DNA of 64,000 nt. Source: Gammaproteobacteria bacterium (lineage in GTDB: Bacteria; Pseudomonadota; Gammaproteobacteria; Pseudomonadales; JADFDG01). The translations under genes and the position numbers were made by a program. Below are positions 1 to 10,191 of the stretch, piece by piece. Numbering within the stretch: position 1 is the stretch's first letter; the number at the start of each line of letters is the position of its first letter. The stretch is from positions 186,001 through 250,000 of the forward strand of contig JADFDG010000003.1 of the NCBI GenBank assembly GCA_018262975.1, written 5' to 3'. Under the pieces are notes generated by a model, which did not search any database, was not told the DNA's origin, and worked only from the letters and a program-made list of their open reading frames with translations.

Positions 1-2
1 AC

Positions 3-503
3 CTCTACGACGGCACGCCCGACTACGAGCGCAAGTACATCCAGACCTACGCCCGTTCGCCCCGGAGCCTGTTCGTGCTCGCACTCGACGGCGCGCGCGT
101 GGTGGGTGTTTCCACCGGGATCCCCATGCGCGACGAGACGGACGAGTTCAAGGCGCCGTTCCTCGCGCACGGCTATGACCCGGAGCAGGTGTTCTATTTC
201 GGCGAGTCGGTGCTGCTGGCCGACTACCGCGGGCACGGCCTCGGCGTGCGTTTCTTTGAAGAGCGCGAAGCTTACGCGCGCACGCTCAGCGGCGTTCGCT
301 GGACCGCCTTCTGCGCGGTGGAACGGCCGGCCGACCATCCGCTGCGGCCGGCGGACTACGTACCGCTCGATGTTTTCTGGACGAAGCGCGGTTACCGCAA
401 GGTGCCGGCGCTGCAGTCGGTGTACCGCTGGAAGGACATCGACCAGGCCGTCGAGTCCGACCACGTCATGACCTACTGGCTGAAGGACTGGGCAGCCGCC
501 TGA
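3..503 (+). CDS. GNAT-family N-acetyltransferase, 5' end cut by window
   Basis: The frame is open from the first complete codon at position 3, so the gene starts outside the window. About 166 C-terminal residues are visible. A GTG at 75 could be mistaken for a start, but the coding pattern continues upstream of it. The segment FGESVLLADYRGHGLG carries the R-G-H-G-L-G form of the acetyl-CoA pyrophosphate-binding motif (Q/R-x-x-G-x-G/A), placed after a beta strand as in GNAT enzymes. The tail ends in FWTKRGYRK, a common GNAT C-terminal pattern. The family transfers acetyl groups from acetyl-CoA to amines; the substrate cannot be read from this fragment. It is convergent with uup, with a hairpin between them. 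Confidence 0.7.
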   Translation, partial: LYDGTPDYERKYIQTYARSPRSLFVLALDGARVVGVSTGIPMRDETDEFKAPFLAHGYDPEQVFYFGESVLLADYRGHGLGVRFFEEREAYARTLSGVRWTAFCAVERPADHPLRPADYVPLDVFWTKRGYRKVPALQSVYRWKDIDQAVESDHVMTYWLKDWAAA

Positions 504-504
504 C

Positions 505-527
505 GCGCACCGGCATTGCCGGTGCGC
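505..527. terminator. Hairpin between convergent genes (likely bidirectional terminator)
   Basis: A perfect 10-bp inverted repeat (GCGCACCGGC / GCCGGTGCGC) with a 3-nt ATT loop starts just after the stop of the acetyltransferase and ends 3 nt before the uup stop. There is no U-tract, so termination is inferred from position and stem strength. Confidence 0.55.
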
Positions 528-530
528 CCG

Positions 531-2423
<1,893 letters not shown>

Positions 2424-2487
2424 GGGGGAGGACTGCGGGCAGGACGGGGAGGGCGTGTATTATCGCCGCATTCCGACCGGGTGACCC

Positions 2488-3168
2488 ATGTCTTCCAAGC
2501 CTCTTTATCGCCGGCTGCGCCACCACGTGGGCCCGGCCCTCGTCCACGGCCTGTACCGCGCGCTGGCCGCCACCTGGCGGATCAGCTTCGATGAATGCCC
2601 GGCCTTCCGCGCCGACCTCGAGGCGCGCCGGCCGGTAATCCTCGCCCACTGGCACGGCGACGAGCTGGCGCTGATCCACCTGGTGGTCCGCTACCGCATC
2701 GCCACGCTCACCTCCACCAGCCGCGACGGCGAGTTGATGGACGAGGTGCTGCGCCGCCTCGGCGCCGCCACGGCGCGTGGCTCGTCGTCGAAGGGTGGCG
2801 CCGCCGGCCTGCGCGCGCTGGTCCAGTTGTGCCGCAAGGGCGGCCACAACGTGTCGTTCGCCGTGGACGGCCCGCGCGGGCCGATCTACCAGGTCAAGCC
2901 CGGTGTTTTCGAGTTCTCGCGGCTGATGGATGCGCCGGTCTACACGGCCAGCGTGGGCGTGTCGCGCCCGTGGATCCTGCGTCGCAGCTGGAACCGCGCC
3001 GTGATCCCCAAGCCCTTTTCGCGCGTGCACATCCGCATCGCCGAGTGCCTGCCGCCGGTGAGCCGCGAGCAGGACCCGCGTTCGGCGGAACTGGCGGCGC
3101 AGCTGGAAACGGCGCTCAACGACGGCAAGCGCATCGTCTGCGACGTGGTCGGCACCGAACGGCCCTGA
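2488..3168 (+). CDS. DUF374 / lysophospholipid acyltransferase-like protein
   Basis: The 226-residue protein shows the DUF374 pattern of the LPLAT superfamily: a histidine box AHWHGDEL near residue 52, then TSTSRDGELMDEVLRRLG, RGSSSKGGAAGLRAL and the hallmark DGPRGP near residue 132. These correspond to acyl-acceptor and phosphate-binding blocks of glycerolipid and lipid A acyltransferases. The likely role is transfer of an acyl chain to a lipid at the inner membrane; the substrate is not determinable. There is no obvious signal peptide. The gene is divergent from uup and convergent with finR, from which only 12 nt separate it. In some Gram-negatives DUF374 genes lie near lipid A genes, but no such neighbours are seen here. 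Confidence 0.8.
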   Translation: MSSKPLYRRLRHHVGPALVHGLYRALAATWRISFDECPAFRADLEARRPVILAHWHGDELALIHLVVRYRIATLTSTSRDGELMDEVLRRLGAATARGSSSKGGAAGLRALVQLCRKGGHNVSFAVDGPRGPIYQVKPGVFEFSRLMDAPVYTASVGVSRPWILRRSWNRAVIPKPFSRVHIRIAECLPPVSREQDPRSAELAAQLETALNDGKRIVCDVVGTERP

Positions 3169-3180
3169 GCGCCGCCGCGT

Positions 3181-4062
3181 TCAGGGCATGTCGCGGCACA
3201 GGCCCAGCCACGCCTGCACGCCCGCACTGCGGTATTTCCCGCGATGCAGCAGGAAGTAGAACTTGCGCTTGAAGTCGCGCTGCGGCACCGCCAGCGGCAC
3301 CAGTGAGCCGCGGCGGAACGCGTCTTCCAGCGTCACCCGCGACAGGCAGCTGATGCCCAGGCCCGCCTCGACCGCCCGCTTGATCGCCTCGGTGTGCTGC
3401 AGCTCCGGCAGCAGGTGCAGGTGTGGCAGCAGGCCGTGCATGGCGCGGTCGAACGACTGGCGCGTGCCCGAGCCTTCCTCGCGCACCAGCCAGGTGGCGG
3501 CGCGCAGGTCGGCGTCGCTCAGTTGCTTCTTCTTCGCATAAGGATGCGACGGCGCGCAGAACACCGTGAGCTCGTCGTCGCGCCATTCGATCACCTCGAG
3601 GTCGGGGTGCGTCAGTTCGCCCTCGACCATCGCCAGGTCCAGCTCGAAGTTCGCCACCTTGCGGGCGATGTGCGCGGTGTTTTCCACGTCGAGCTTTACG
3701 TGCGCGCCGGGGTGGGCCGCCATGTAGCGCGCCATGATGCCCACCGCCAGGTAGTTGCCGATGGTGAGGGTGGCGCCCACGCGCAGGTCACCGGCATCCA
3801 CCTGCCGCGACAGCGCGAGGTCGAGTTCGCGCGCGCGCGCCACCAGCGCCTCGGCCTGCGGGCGGATGGCGCGGCCGAAGTCGTTGAGTTGCAGGCGCTT
3901 GCCGACGCGGTCGAACAACTGCACTCCGTAGCGGTCCTCCAGCTCCTTCAACGCGCCGCTGGCCGCCGACTGCGACACCGCCAGCGCCTCGGCGGCGCGG
4001 CTGATGTTCTCGGCGTGGGCGGTGGCCAGGAACACCTCCAGTTGGCGCAGGGTGAACCGCAT
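3181..4062 (-). CDS. finR: LysR-type regulator, FinR-like
   Basis: The 293-residue protein has an N-terminal winged helix (MRFTLRQLEVF, then AAEALAVSQSAASGALKELE, residues 1-60) and a LysR effector domain (about 88-290). I chose the ATG at 4062 because MRFTLRQLEVFL is the usual LysR beginning. A longer frame to 4182 would run through the operator and across the divergent promoter. Pseudomonas FinR, a LysR regulator needed for superoxide-induced transcription of fpr, is likewise encoded divergently from fpr; that arrangement plus the N-terminal resemblance supports the name. The ligand is unknown. An inverted repeat in the 112-nt gap (4092-4114) is its likely binding site. Confidence 0.75.
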   Translation of the reverse strand: MRFTLRQLEVFLATAHAENISRAAEALAVSQSAASGALKELEDRYGVQLFDRVGKRLQLNDFGRAIRPQAEALVARARELDLALSRQVDAGDLRVGATLTIGNYLAVGIMARYMAAHPGAHVKLDVENTAHIARKVANFELDLAMVEGELTHPDLEVIEWRDDELTVFCAPSHPYAKKKQLSDADLRAATWLVREEGSGTRQSFDRAMHGLLPHLHLLPELQHTEAIKRAVEAGLGISCLSRVTLEDAFRRGSLVPLAVPQRDFKRKFYFLLHRGKYRSAGVQAWLGLCRDMP

Positions 4063-4091
4063 ATCTGCCACTCCGATAAGTGAAAACCGAA

Positions 4092-4114
4092 TAATCTGAT
4101 TCCCCGATAGATTA
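4092..4114. promoter_or_regulatory. Inverted repeat, candidate FinR operator
   Basis: TAATCT at 4092-4097 and AGATTA at 4109-4114 are perfect inverted arms with an 11-nt spacer in the finR/fpr divergent gap. LysR proteins classically bind interrupted dyads of the T-N11-A type, and here the inner bases of the arms are T and A separated by 11 nt. Function is inferred from position. Confidence 0.6.
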
Positions 4115-4174
4115 GGCCCACGCAGAATGCCCTGCAACCCGGGGACGCCCCCGTCCCGCCGTCCGGAGCCCGCC

Positions 4175-4948
4175 ATGAGCAACCTGCGTACCGAGCAAGT
4201 CCTCAGCGTCCATCACTGGAACGACACGCTGTTCTCCTTCCGCACCACCCGCGACCCGGGCCTGCGCTTCGAGAACGGCCATTTCGTGATGATCGGCCTG
4301 ATGATCGACGGCAAGCCGCTGATGCGCGCCTACTCCATCGCCAGCGCCAACTACGAGGAAACGATGGAGTTCTTCTCCATTAAGGTGCAGGACGGCCCGC
4401 TGACGAAGCACCTGCAGAACCTCAAGCCCGGTGACGAGGTGCTGGTGGGCAAGAAGCCCACCGGCACGCTCACCATCGACAACGTCCGTCCCGGCAAGCG
4501 CCTGTGGCTGCTGGGCACCGGCACCGGGCTGGCGCCGTTCCTGTCCATCACCCGCGACCCGGACACTTACGCGGCGTACGAGCATGTGATCGTGGTGCAC
4601 GGCGTGCGCTGGACCAGCGAGCTGGCCTATGCCGACCTGTTCGAGCGCGAATTGCCGCAGAACGAATTCTTCGGCGACGAGGTGCGTGCCAAGCTGAAGT
4701 ACTACCCGACGGTGACGCGCGACGCGTTCCGCAACCAGGGACGCATCACCGACCTGCTGGTAAGCGGCAGGATGGTGGCCGACCTCGGTCTGCCGGCGCT
4801 GAACGTGGAGGAAGACCGCTTCCTGCTGTGCGGTTCGCCGTCGATGCTCAAGGACACCCAGGCGATTCTCGATGGACTGGGCTTCCGTGAAACCCGCCAC
4901 GGCGAACTGGCGGAATACGCCATCGAGCGAGCCTTCGTCGAGAAATGA
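4175..4948 (+). CDS. fpr: Ferredoxin/flavodoxin-NADP+ reductase
   Basis: The 257-residue flavoenzyme moves electrons between NADPH and ferredoxin or flavodoxin. The FAD-binding RxYS motif is RAYSIAS at residues 51-57, and the NADP-binding glycine loop is GTGTGLAPF at 114-122. A later LLCGSPSMLKD block belongs to the nicotinamide domain. The protein ends in AFVEK, as in the Pseudomonas-type bacterial FPRs (about 258 residues) rather than the E. coli type. The start is the ATG at 4175 (MSNLRTEQVLS); an earlier ATG at 4127 would add 16 uncharacteristic residues. It is divergent from the FinR-like regulator, which suggests induction under oxidative stress. A REP-like repeat and a terminator hairpin follow. 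Confidence 0.93.
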   Translation: MSNLRTEQVLSVHHWNDTLFSFRTTRDPGLRFENGHFVMIGLMIDGKPLMRAYSIASANYEETMEFFSIKVQDGPLTKHLQNLKPGDEVLVGKKPTGTLTIDNVRPGKRLWLLGTGTGLAPFLSITRDPDTYAAYEHVIVVHGVRWTSELAYADLFERELPQNEFFGDEVRAKLKYYPTVTRDAFRNQGRITDLLVSGRMVADLGLPALNVEEDRFLLCGSPSMLKDTQAILDGLGFRETRHGELAEYAIERAFVEK

Positions 4949-4961
4949 CTCCCGCCGTCAT

Positions 4962-4985
4962 GTAGTGAGGGGGCCATGCCCCCGA
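4962..4985. repeat. GTAG-REP, single forward copy
   Basis: One complete forward unit, GTAGTGAG followed by the hairpin core GGGGGCCATGCCCCC and GA, lies 14 nt after the fpr stop. It stands alone, without an inverted partner, ahead of the fpr terminator. Confidence 0.85.
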
Positions 4986-5001
4986 TCAGGACGCGTCGCG
5001 C

Positions 5002-5027
5002 AAGGCCCGGCTACTGCCGGGCCTTTT
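5002..5027. terminator. Rho-independent terminator of fpr, overlapping the next gene's 3' end
   Basis: A perfect 10-bp stem (AAGGCCCGGC / GCCGGGCCTT) with a TACT loop is followed by TT on the + strand and carries A residues at its left foot, so it may work in both directions. Its left arm and loop cover the stop codon (5011-5013) of the minus-strand membrane gene. Confidence 0.7.
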
Positions 5028-5499
5028 CGTTCATGGTCGTGCCGCATGCCGCGCTGAAACGCGCATCCAGCTGCGCCATGTCCATGCCGTTGCCGAAGTA
5101 ACTCCACACCTTCGCGCCGGACACGATCAGCAGCGCACAGGCCGGTGCCAGCGCCAGCAGCGTCCACGCGCGCAACTGCGCCCGCTTGCCGGTGAGCACC
5201 GGCATGGCCTGCCACAGCGGTGTGCCCGCCGGCGGGAATTCGCCACTGGCCCGCGCCAGCAGGCCGATGCGGATGAAAGGCAGGCACAGCGCCAGCACCG
5301 ACAGCGGCAGCAGGAAACTCACCGTCAGCATGGCCACCACGCCGCCGGACAGGCCGAACAGGCGATCGCAGAGGAAGTCCGGGGACAGCTTCAGCCAACT
5401 GACGGCGGCCAGGATCGGTAGCTGGGTGGCGGCCAGCAGCAGGGTGGCGCGCAGGGCGCGCGGCCGGTTGGCGGGGCGGATGAGGGGATTGGCGGGCAT
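5011..5499 (-). CDS. Unknown three-helix membrane protein
   Basis: I do not recognise this 162-residue protein. After a basic N-terminus (NRPRALR) it has three strong hydrophobic segments at about residues 17-37, 52-76 and 108-128, consistent with an inner-membrane protein. A polar loop with SPDFLCDRLFG lies between the first two, and a short C-terminal tail carries one Cys (SAACGTTMNEKARQ). I chose the ATG at 5499 (MPANPLIRP); a longer frame to 5586 adds residues that do not look coding and would cross the inverted repeat at 5567-5582. The gene is divergent from the amidase, with 113 nt between starts. No function can be assigned. Confidence 0.55.
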   Translation of the reverse strand: MPANPLIRPANRPRALRATLLLAATQLPILAAVSWLKLSPDFLCDRLFGLSGGVVAMLTVSFLLPLSVLALCLPFIRIGLLARASGEFPPAGTPLWQAMPVLTGKRAQLRAWTLLALAPACALLIVSGAKVWSYFGNGMDMAQLDARFSAACGTTMNEKARQ

Positions 5500-5566
5500 G
5501 CACAGGGATCTGTCGTGTCGTCCGGCGTATTGTGCGGCATGCCTCCGTTCGCCATCAGTGCATATG

Positions 5567-5582
5567 TGGTACGTTCGTACCA
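5567..5582. promoter_or_regulatory. Inverted repeat in the membrane protein/amidase divergent gap
   Basis: TGGTACG and CGTACCA form a 16-bp dyad around a TT centre, 30 nt before the amidase ATG. A symmetric TGGT/ACCA core is typical of operators bound by dimeric helix-turn-helix repressors such as GntR or TetR proteins. The binding factor is unknown. Confidence 0.45.
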
Positions 5583-5612
5583 GCATGAAACCCCAGCCAC
5601 CGGATCCCCGCC

Positions 5613-7025
5613 ATGACCGACCCGCGCATCCATGCCTTCCGTGACGACGTCCTTGCCGACCACGATGCCGTGGCCCTGGCCGGCCTGGTGCGAGCCGGGA
5701 CGGTGAGCGCCGGCGAACTGGTGGAGGCGGCCATTGCGCGCGCCGGGCAGGTCAACGGCGTGCTCAATGCCATCGAGCTGCCCACCTTCGAGCAGGCGCG
5801 CCGCGATGCGCGCTCGCTGCACAGCGGCGTGTTTGCCGGCGTGCCGACCTTCGTCAAGGACAACACCGACCTCGAGGGCCTGCCCACGCGCCACGGTTCG
5901 CGCGCGGTGAACCCGCAGCCGGCGAAGCAGCACGGTGCGTTCGCGGCACAGTACCTCGCGCAGGGATTCAGCGTGCTGGGCAAGAGTTCACTGCCGGAAT
6001 TCGGTTTCAACGCCTCCACCGAGTTCGCCGGCGAGCATCCCACCCGCAACCCCTGGAACCCGGCGTATTCCTCCGGGGCCTCGTCCGGCGGTGCCGCGGC
6101 GCTGGTGGCGGCCGGCGTGGTGCCGGTAGCGCACGCCAACGACGGTGGCGGTTCCATCCGCATTCCCGCCGCCTGTTGCGGGCTGGTCGGCCTGAAGCCC
6201 ACGCGCGGCCGTTTCATCGACAGCGAGCAGGCGCGCTCGCTGCCGGTGAACATCATCGGCGAGGGCATCGTGTCGCGCTCGGTGCGTGACCAGGCGGCGT
6301 TTTTTTCCGGCATGGAGCGCACCTGGTACAACCGCTCGCTGCCGCCGGTCGGCCGGGTGGAGGGCCCGGGCAACCGCCGCCTGCGCATCGGCCTGGTGAT
6401 GGACTCGATCACCGGCACACCCACCTGCGCGGAAACGCGTGCGGTGGTGGAACACACGGCGCGCCTGCTGGAAAGCATGGGACACAGCGTGGAACCGATG
6501 CCGCTACCGGTGCCGCCGACCTTCCTCGAGGACTTCACCACCTACTGGGGAATGCTGTCATTCATGCTGCAGCGCTTCGGCCGGCTGGTGATGAGCCGCG
6601 ACTTCGACGCCGCGCGCATGGACCCGTTCAGCCAGGGCCTGGCTGCCTATTACCGCAAGCGCATGCTGAAGACACCGGGCGTGATCTGGCGCATGAAGCG
6701 TTCCGCGCAGCAGTACGCCGATGGCATCCGCGGCTACGACGCGGTGCTCACGCCGGTGCTGGCGCACACGGTGCCGCAACTGGGGCACCTGAGCCCGGAG
6801 GTGCCATTCGACACGCTGTTCGAGCGCCTGCTGCGTTACGTGGCATTCACGCCGCTGAACAACGCCGCCGGCACGCCGGCGATCTCGCTGCCGATGGGCG
6901 CGTGTGCCAATGGCCTGCCGATCGGCGTGCAGTTGCAGGCCGCGCACGGTGCCGAGCGCACCTTGCTGGAGTTGGCGTTCGCGCTCGAGGCCGCGCAGCC
7001 GTTCCGCCGCATCCAGGACCAGTAG
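5613..7025 (+). CDS. Amidase signature family enzyme
   Basis: The 470-residue protein has the complete Ser-cisSer-Lys catalytic set of amidase-signature hydrolases: Lys82 in FVKDNTD, Ser157 in GASSGG and the nucleophile Ser181 in GGSIRIPA. The family cleaves C-N bonds in many amides and includes GatA, nylon-oligomer hydrolases and peptide amidases; the substrate here is not determinable. No GatB or GatC neighbour exists, so a tRNA amidotransferase role is unlikely. There is no signal peptide. The TAG stop (7023-7025) lies inside a REP unit that begins at 7022, so the present C-terminus (FRRIQDQ) may have been shaped by insertion of that repeat. An inverted repeat lies upstream. Confidence 0.87.
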   Translation: MTDPRIHAFRDDVLADHDAVALAGLVRAGTVSAGELVEAAIARAGQVNGVLNAIELPTFEQARRDARSLHSGVFAGVPTFVKDNTDLEGLPTRHGSRAVNPQPAKQHGAFAAQYLAQGFSVLGKSSLPEFGFNASTEFAGEHPTRNPWNPAYSSGASSGGAAALVAAGVVPVAHANDGGGSIRIPAACCGLVGLKPTRGRFIDSEQARSLPVNIIGEGIVSRSVRDQAAFFSGMERTWYNRSLPPVGRVEGPGNRRLRIGLVMDSITGTPTCAETRAVVEHTARLLESMGHSVEPMPLPVPPTFLEDFTTYWGMLSFMLQRFGRLVMSRDFDAARMDPFSQGLAAYYRKRMLKTPGVIWRMKRSAQQYADGIRGYDAVLTPVLAHTVPQLGHLSPEVPFDTLFERLLRYVAFTPLNNAAGTPAISLPMGACANGLPIGVQLQAAHGAERTLLELAFALEAAQPFRRIQDQ

Positions 7026-7083
7026 AGAGGGGGCCATGCCCCCGATATGGAAAAAAGCATCGGGGGCATGGCCCCCTCGCTAC
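7022..7083. repeat. GTAG-REP inverted pair (BIME)
   Basis: A forward unit at 7022-7045 and a reverse unit at 7060-7083 are separated by 14 nt, with GTAG at both outer ends; together they can fold into one 24-bp hairpin. The amidase stop (7023-7025) and the minus-strand methyltransferase stop (7080-7082) both use the TAG of the two GTAG ends. The inverted pair therefore closes two convergent genes exactly. Confidence 0.9.
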
Positions 7084-7784
7084 GAAGAGCGGGTATCGGT
7101 GCGCACGGGTTTCAGCAGGTTGAACAGCATGCGCAGGTCGCGTGCCGGCAACAGCGGCACGCGTTCCTTGAGCCAGGCCGCCACGCGTTCGTCGCCGGCG
7201 ATGCCCAGCGCCGCGATCACCCGTTCGATCTCGCCGATGGCCGCGCCGTAGGATGTTTCCTGCGCGTCCGGCGTATAGCGCGCCAGCGCCGGCAACTCGC
7301 TGAGCGCGTAGCTGTACACCATCACCGCCTGCGCCAGGTTGATGCTCGGCTGCGGCGATGCCAACGGCACGGTGGTGAGCACGTCGCAGGCATCGAGGTG
7401 CTCGTTGGTCAGGCCGGTGTCCTCCGGGCCGAACACCAGCGCCGCGCGCGTCAGCAGGGCCTGCTTGTCGACCAGCAGGTCCTTGAGTTGCGGCGGGGTG
7501 AGCACGCTGTGGCGATGGTGGCGCAACTTCGCGGTGGTGCCGATGCGCAGGTCGCAATCGGCCACCGCCTCCTCCAGCGTGTCGAACACGGCGGCGCCGT
7601 CGAGGATGTCGTGGCTGTGCATGGCCAGCTGGTAGGCGGGGCCACGGTCACCGTCGATACCGGAGTCGTAGGGGCAGGGGTCGACCAGGCGCAGGTGCGC
7701 GAAGCCCATGGTTTTCAGCGCGCGCGCGGCGGCGCCGATATTGCCCGCGTATTTCGGGCCGACGAGGACGAAGACGAGTTCCAT
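7080..7784 (-). CDS. LasT-like SPOUT RNA methyltransferase
   Basis: The 234-residue protein belongs to the TrmJ/LasT group of SPOUT (trefoil-knot) 2'-O-methyltransferases. Motifs are GPKYAGNIGAAARALKTMGF at the N-terminus, ALVFGPEDTGLTNE in the middle (AdoMet/RNA-binding motif 2) and SINLAQAVMVYSYAL (motif 3 knot). The C-terminal extension, ERVAAWLKERVPLLPARDLRML, resembles E. coli LasT more than TrmJ. Such enzymes methylate tRNA or rRNA ribose using S-adenosylmethionine; the target is unproven. I chose the ATG at 7784 (MELVFVLVG) over a TTG nine nt upstream. The stop codon is supplied by the REP repeat. Its start lies 60 nt from the 3' end of the acyl-CoA dehydrogenase on the same strand. 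Confidence 0.8.
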   Translation of the reverse strand: MELVFVLVGPKYAGNIGAAARALKTMGFAHLRLVDPCPYDSGIDGDRGPAYQLAMHSHDILDGAAVFDTLEEAVADCDLRIGTTAKLRHHRHSVLTPPQLKDLLVDKQALLTRAALVFGPEDTGLTNEHLDACDVLTTVPLASPQPSINLAQAVMVYSYALSELPALARYTPDAQETSYGAAIGEIERVIAALGIAGDERVAAWLKERVPLLPARDLRMLFNLLKPVRTDTRSS

Positions 7785-7810
7785 GGCGCGCAAGATAGCA
7801 CGCCGGCTTG

Positions 7811-7839
7811 ACGTGCCGGCAGGGTGGCTGCCGGCACGT
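7811..7839. terminator. Hairpin downstream of the acyl-CoA dehydrogenase
   Basis: A perfect 11-bp stem (ACGTGCCGGCA / TGCCGGCACGT) with a 7-nt loop lies just beyond the minus-strand gene ending at 7845 and before the methyltransferase start. No U-run follows, so intrinsic termination is plausible but not certain. Confidence 0.55.
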
Positions 7840-7844
7840 GCCGC

Positions 7845-9077
<1,233 letters not shown>

Positions 9078-9131
9078 GGCGGTGTCTCCTGGCAGGACGG
9101 GGGATGCCGGCAGTCTGCGCCCGGGCATACA

Positions 9132-9178
9132 ATGAGCAAAGTGATGTTTTGTCATCACCTGATATGAGTATGGCTCAT
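9132..9178. promoter_or_regulatory. Nested inverted repeats, candidate LysR operator
   Basis: An inner dyad GTGATG (9141-9146) / CATCAC (9153-9158) with a 6-nt AT-rich centre sits inside an outer dyad ATGAGC (9132-9137) / GCTCAT (9173-9178) that reaches the LysR start codon. This sits between the acyl-CoA dehydrogenase and its divergent LysR gene, where autorepression and co-regulation sites are expected. Confidence 0.55.
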
Positions 9179-10088
9179 GACCTTGCCCGCCGACCCGCGC
9201 CTGGACCGCCTCGACCTCAACCTGTTCCGGGTGTTCGACTGCGTGTACCGGGAACGCAACCTCACCCGCGCGGCCGCGCTGCTGCACGTCAGCCAGTCGG
9301 CGGTCAGCCACGCGCTGGCGCGCCTGCGCAGCCAGCTGGACGATCCGCTGTTCGTGCGCGACGGTGCCGGCGTGGTGCCCACGCCGCTGGCCGACCGGCT
9401 GGCCGGCGACATCGGCCAGGCGCTGGCCTTGCTGCAGCAGTCCCTGCAGCGCACGCGCGGTTTCTCGCCGGAGCGTGACCTCGCCCGGGTGACGCTGGCG
9501 ATGAGCGATACGCTGGAGCCGGCCATCCTGCCGCTGCTCGCCGCGCACCTGCGCGCGGCCAGCCCCGCGGCGGAGCTCCATTGCGTGCGCCTGGACCGGG
9601 CCAACCTGCGCACCGACCTCGCCGCCGGGCGCATCGACCTGGCCATCGACGTGGCGCAGCCCACCGCCGACGACGTGCACCATGCCGCCTTGTGGCGCGA
9701 CGAGTTCTGCGTGCTGTCGGCGCGGCGGCGCAAGCTCGACGAGCGCGCCTACCTCGCCGCCAGCCACGTCACCGTGTCTTCGCGGCGCAGCGGCCCCACC
9801 GTGGAAGACATCCTGCTCAGCCGGCTCGGCTACCAGCGGCGCGTGGCTCTGCGCTGCCAGAACTACGAATCGGCCTGCCGCATCGTTGCCGGCAGTGACC
9901 TGTTGCTGACCTTGCCGCGGCGCTATGCGCAGCAGCGCCGGCGCGAATCCGGTGGCGTGTTGTTGTCGCTGCCCATCGCGGTCCCGCCGCTGGAACTGCA
10001 TCTCTACTGGCACCGCCAGCACGACCAGGAGCCGGCCAACCACTGGTTGCGCGGGCAGTTGCTGTCGCTGATGCACGCCCACCTGTAG
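9177..10088 (+). CDS. LysR-type transcriptional regulator
   Basis: The 303-residue protein has an N-terminal winged helix (RLDLNLFRVFDCVY, then RAAALLHVSQSAVSHALARLR, about residues 10-70) and a C-terminal effector-binding domain. The LDLNLFRVF opening and FVRDGAGVVPTPLA after the HTH place it in the NodD/NahR/LinR-like branch of LysR proteins, which often control catabolic genes. Its divergent neighbour is the acyl-CoA dehydrogenase at 7845-9077, the likely target. The ATG at 9177 overlaps the outer arm of the candidate operator. The TAG stop (10086-10088) is the second to fourth base of a GTAG repeat end, so the native C-terminus may have been altered by the repeat. Confidence 0.88.
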   Translation: MTLPADPRLDRLDLNLFRVFDCVYRERNLTRAAALLHVSQSAVSHALARLRSQLDDPLFVRDGAGVVPTPLADRLAGDIGQALALLQQSLQRTRGFSPERDLARVTLAMSDTLEPAILPLLAAHLRAASPAAELHCVRLDRANLRTDLAAGRIDLAIDVAQPTADDVHHAALWRDEFCVLSARRRKLDERAYLAASHVTVSSRRSGPTVEDILLSRLGYQRRVALRCQNYESACRIVAGSDLLLTLPRRYAQQRRRESGGVLLSLPIAVPPLELHLYWHRQHDQEPANHWLRGQLLSLMHAHL

Positions 10089-10179
10089 AGAGGGGGCCGT
10101 GCCCCCGACCCGCGGTTACCTGTAGAGAGGGGGCCATGCCCCCGACAAGCTGGAATCGGGGGCATGGCCCCCTCGCTAC
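10085..10179. repeat. GTAG-REP triple (forward, forward, reverse)
   Basis: Units lie at 10085-10108 (forward), 10122-10145 (forward) and 10156-10179 (reverse), with spacers of 13 and 10 nt. The first carries CGT instead of CAT in the loop, leaving the stem intact. The array fills the gap between two convergent regulator genes; the first unit provides the LysR stop. Confidence 0.9.
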
Positions 10180-10191
10180 AAAAGCGCGCGG

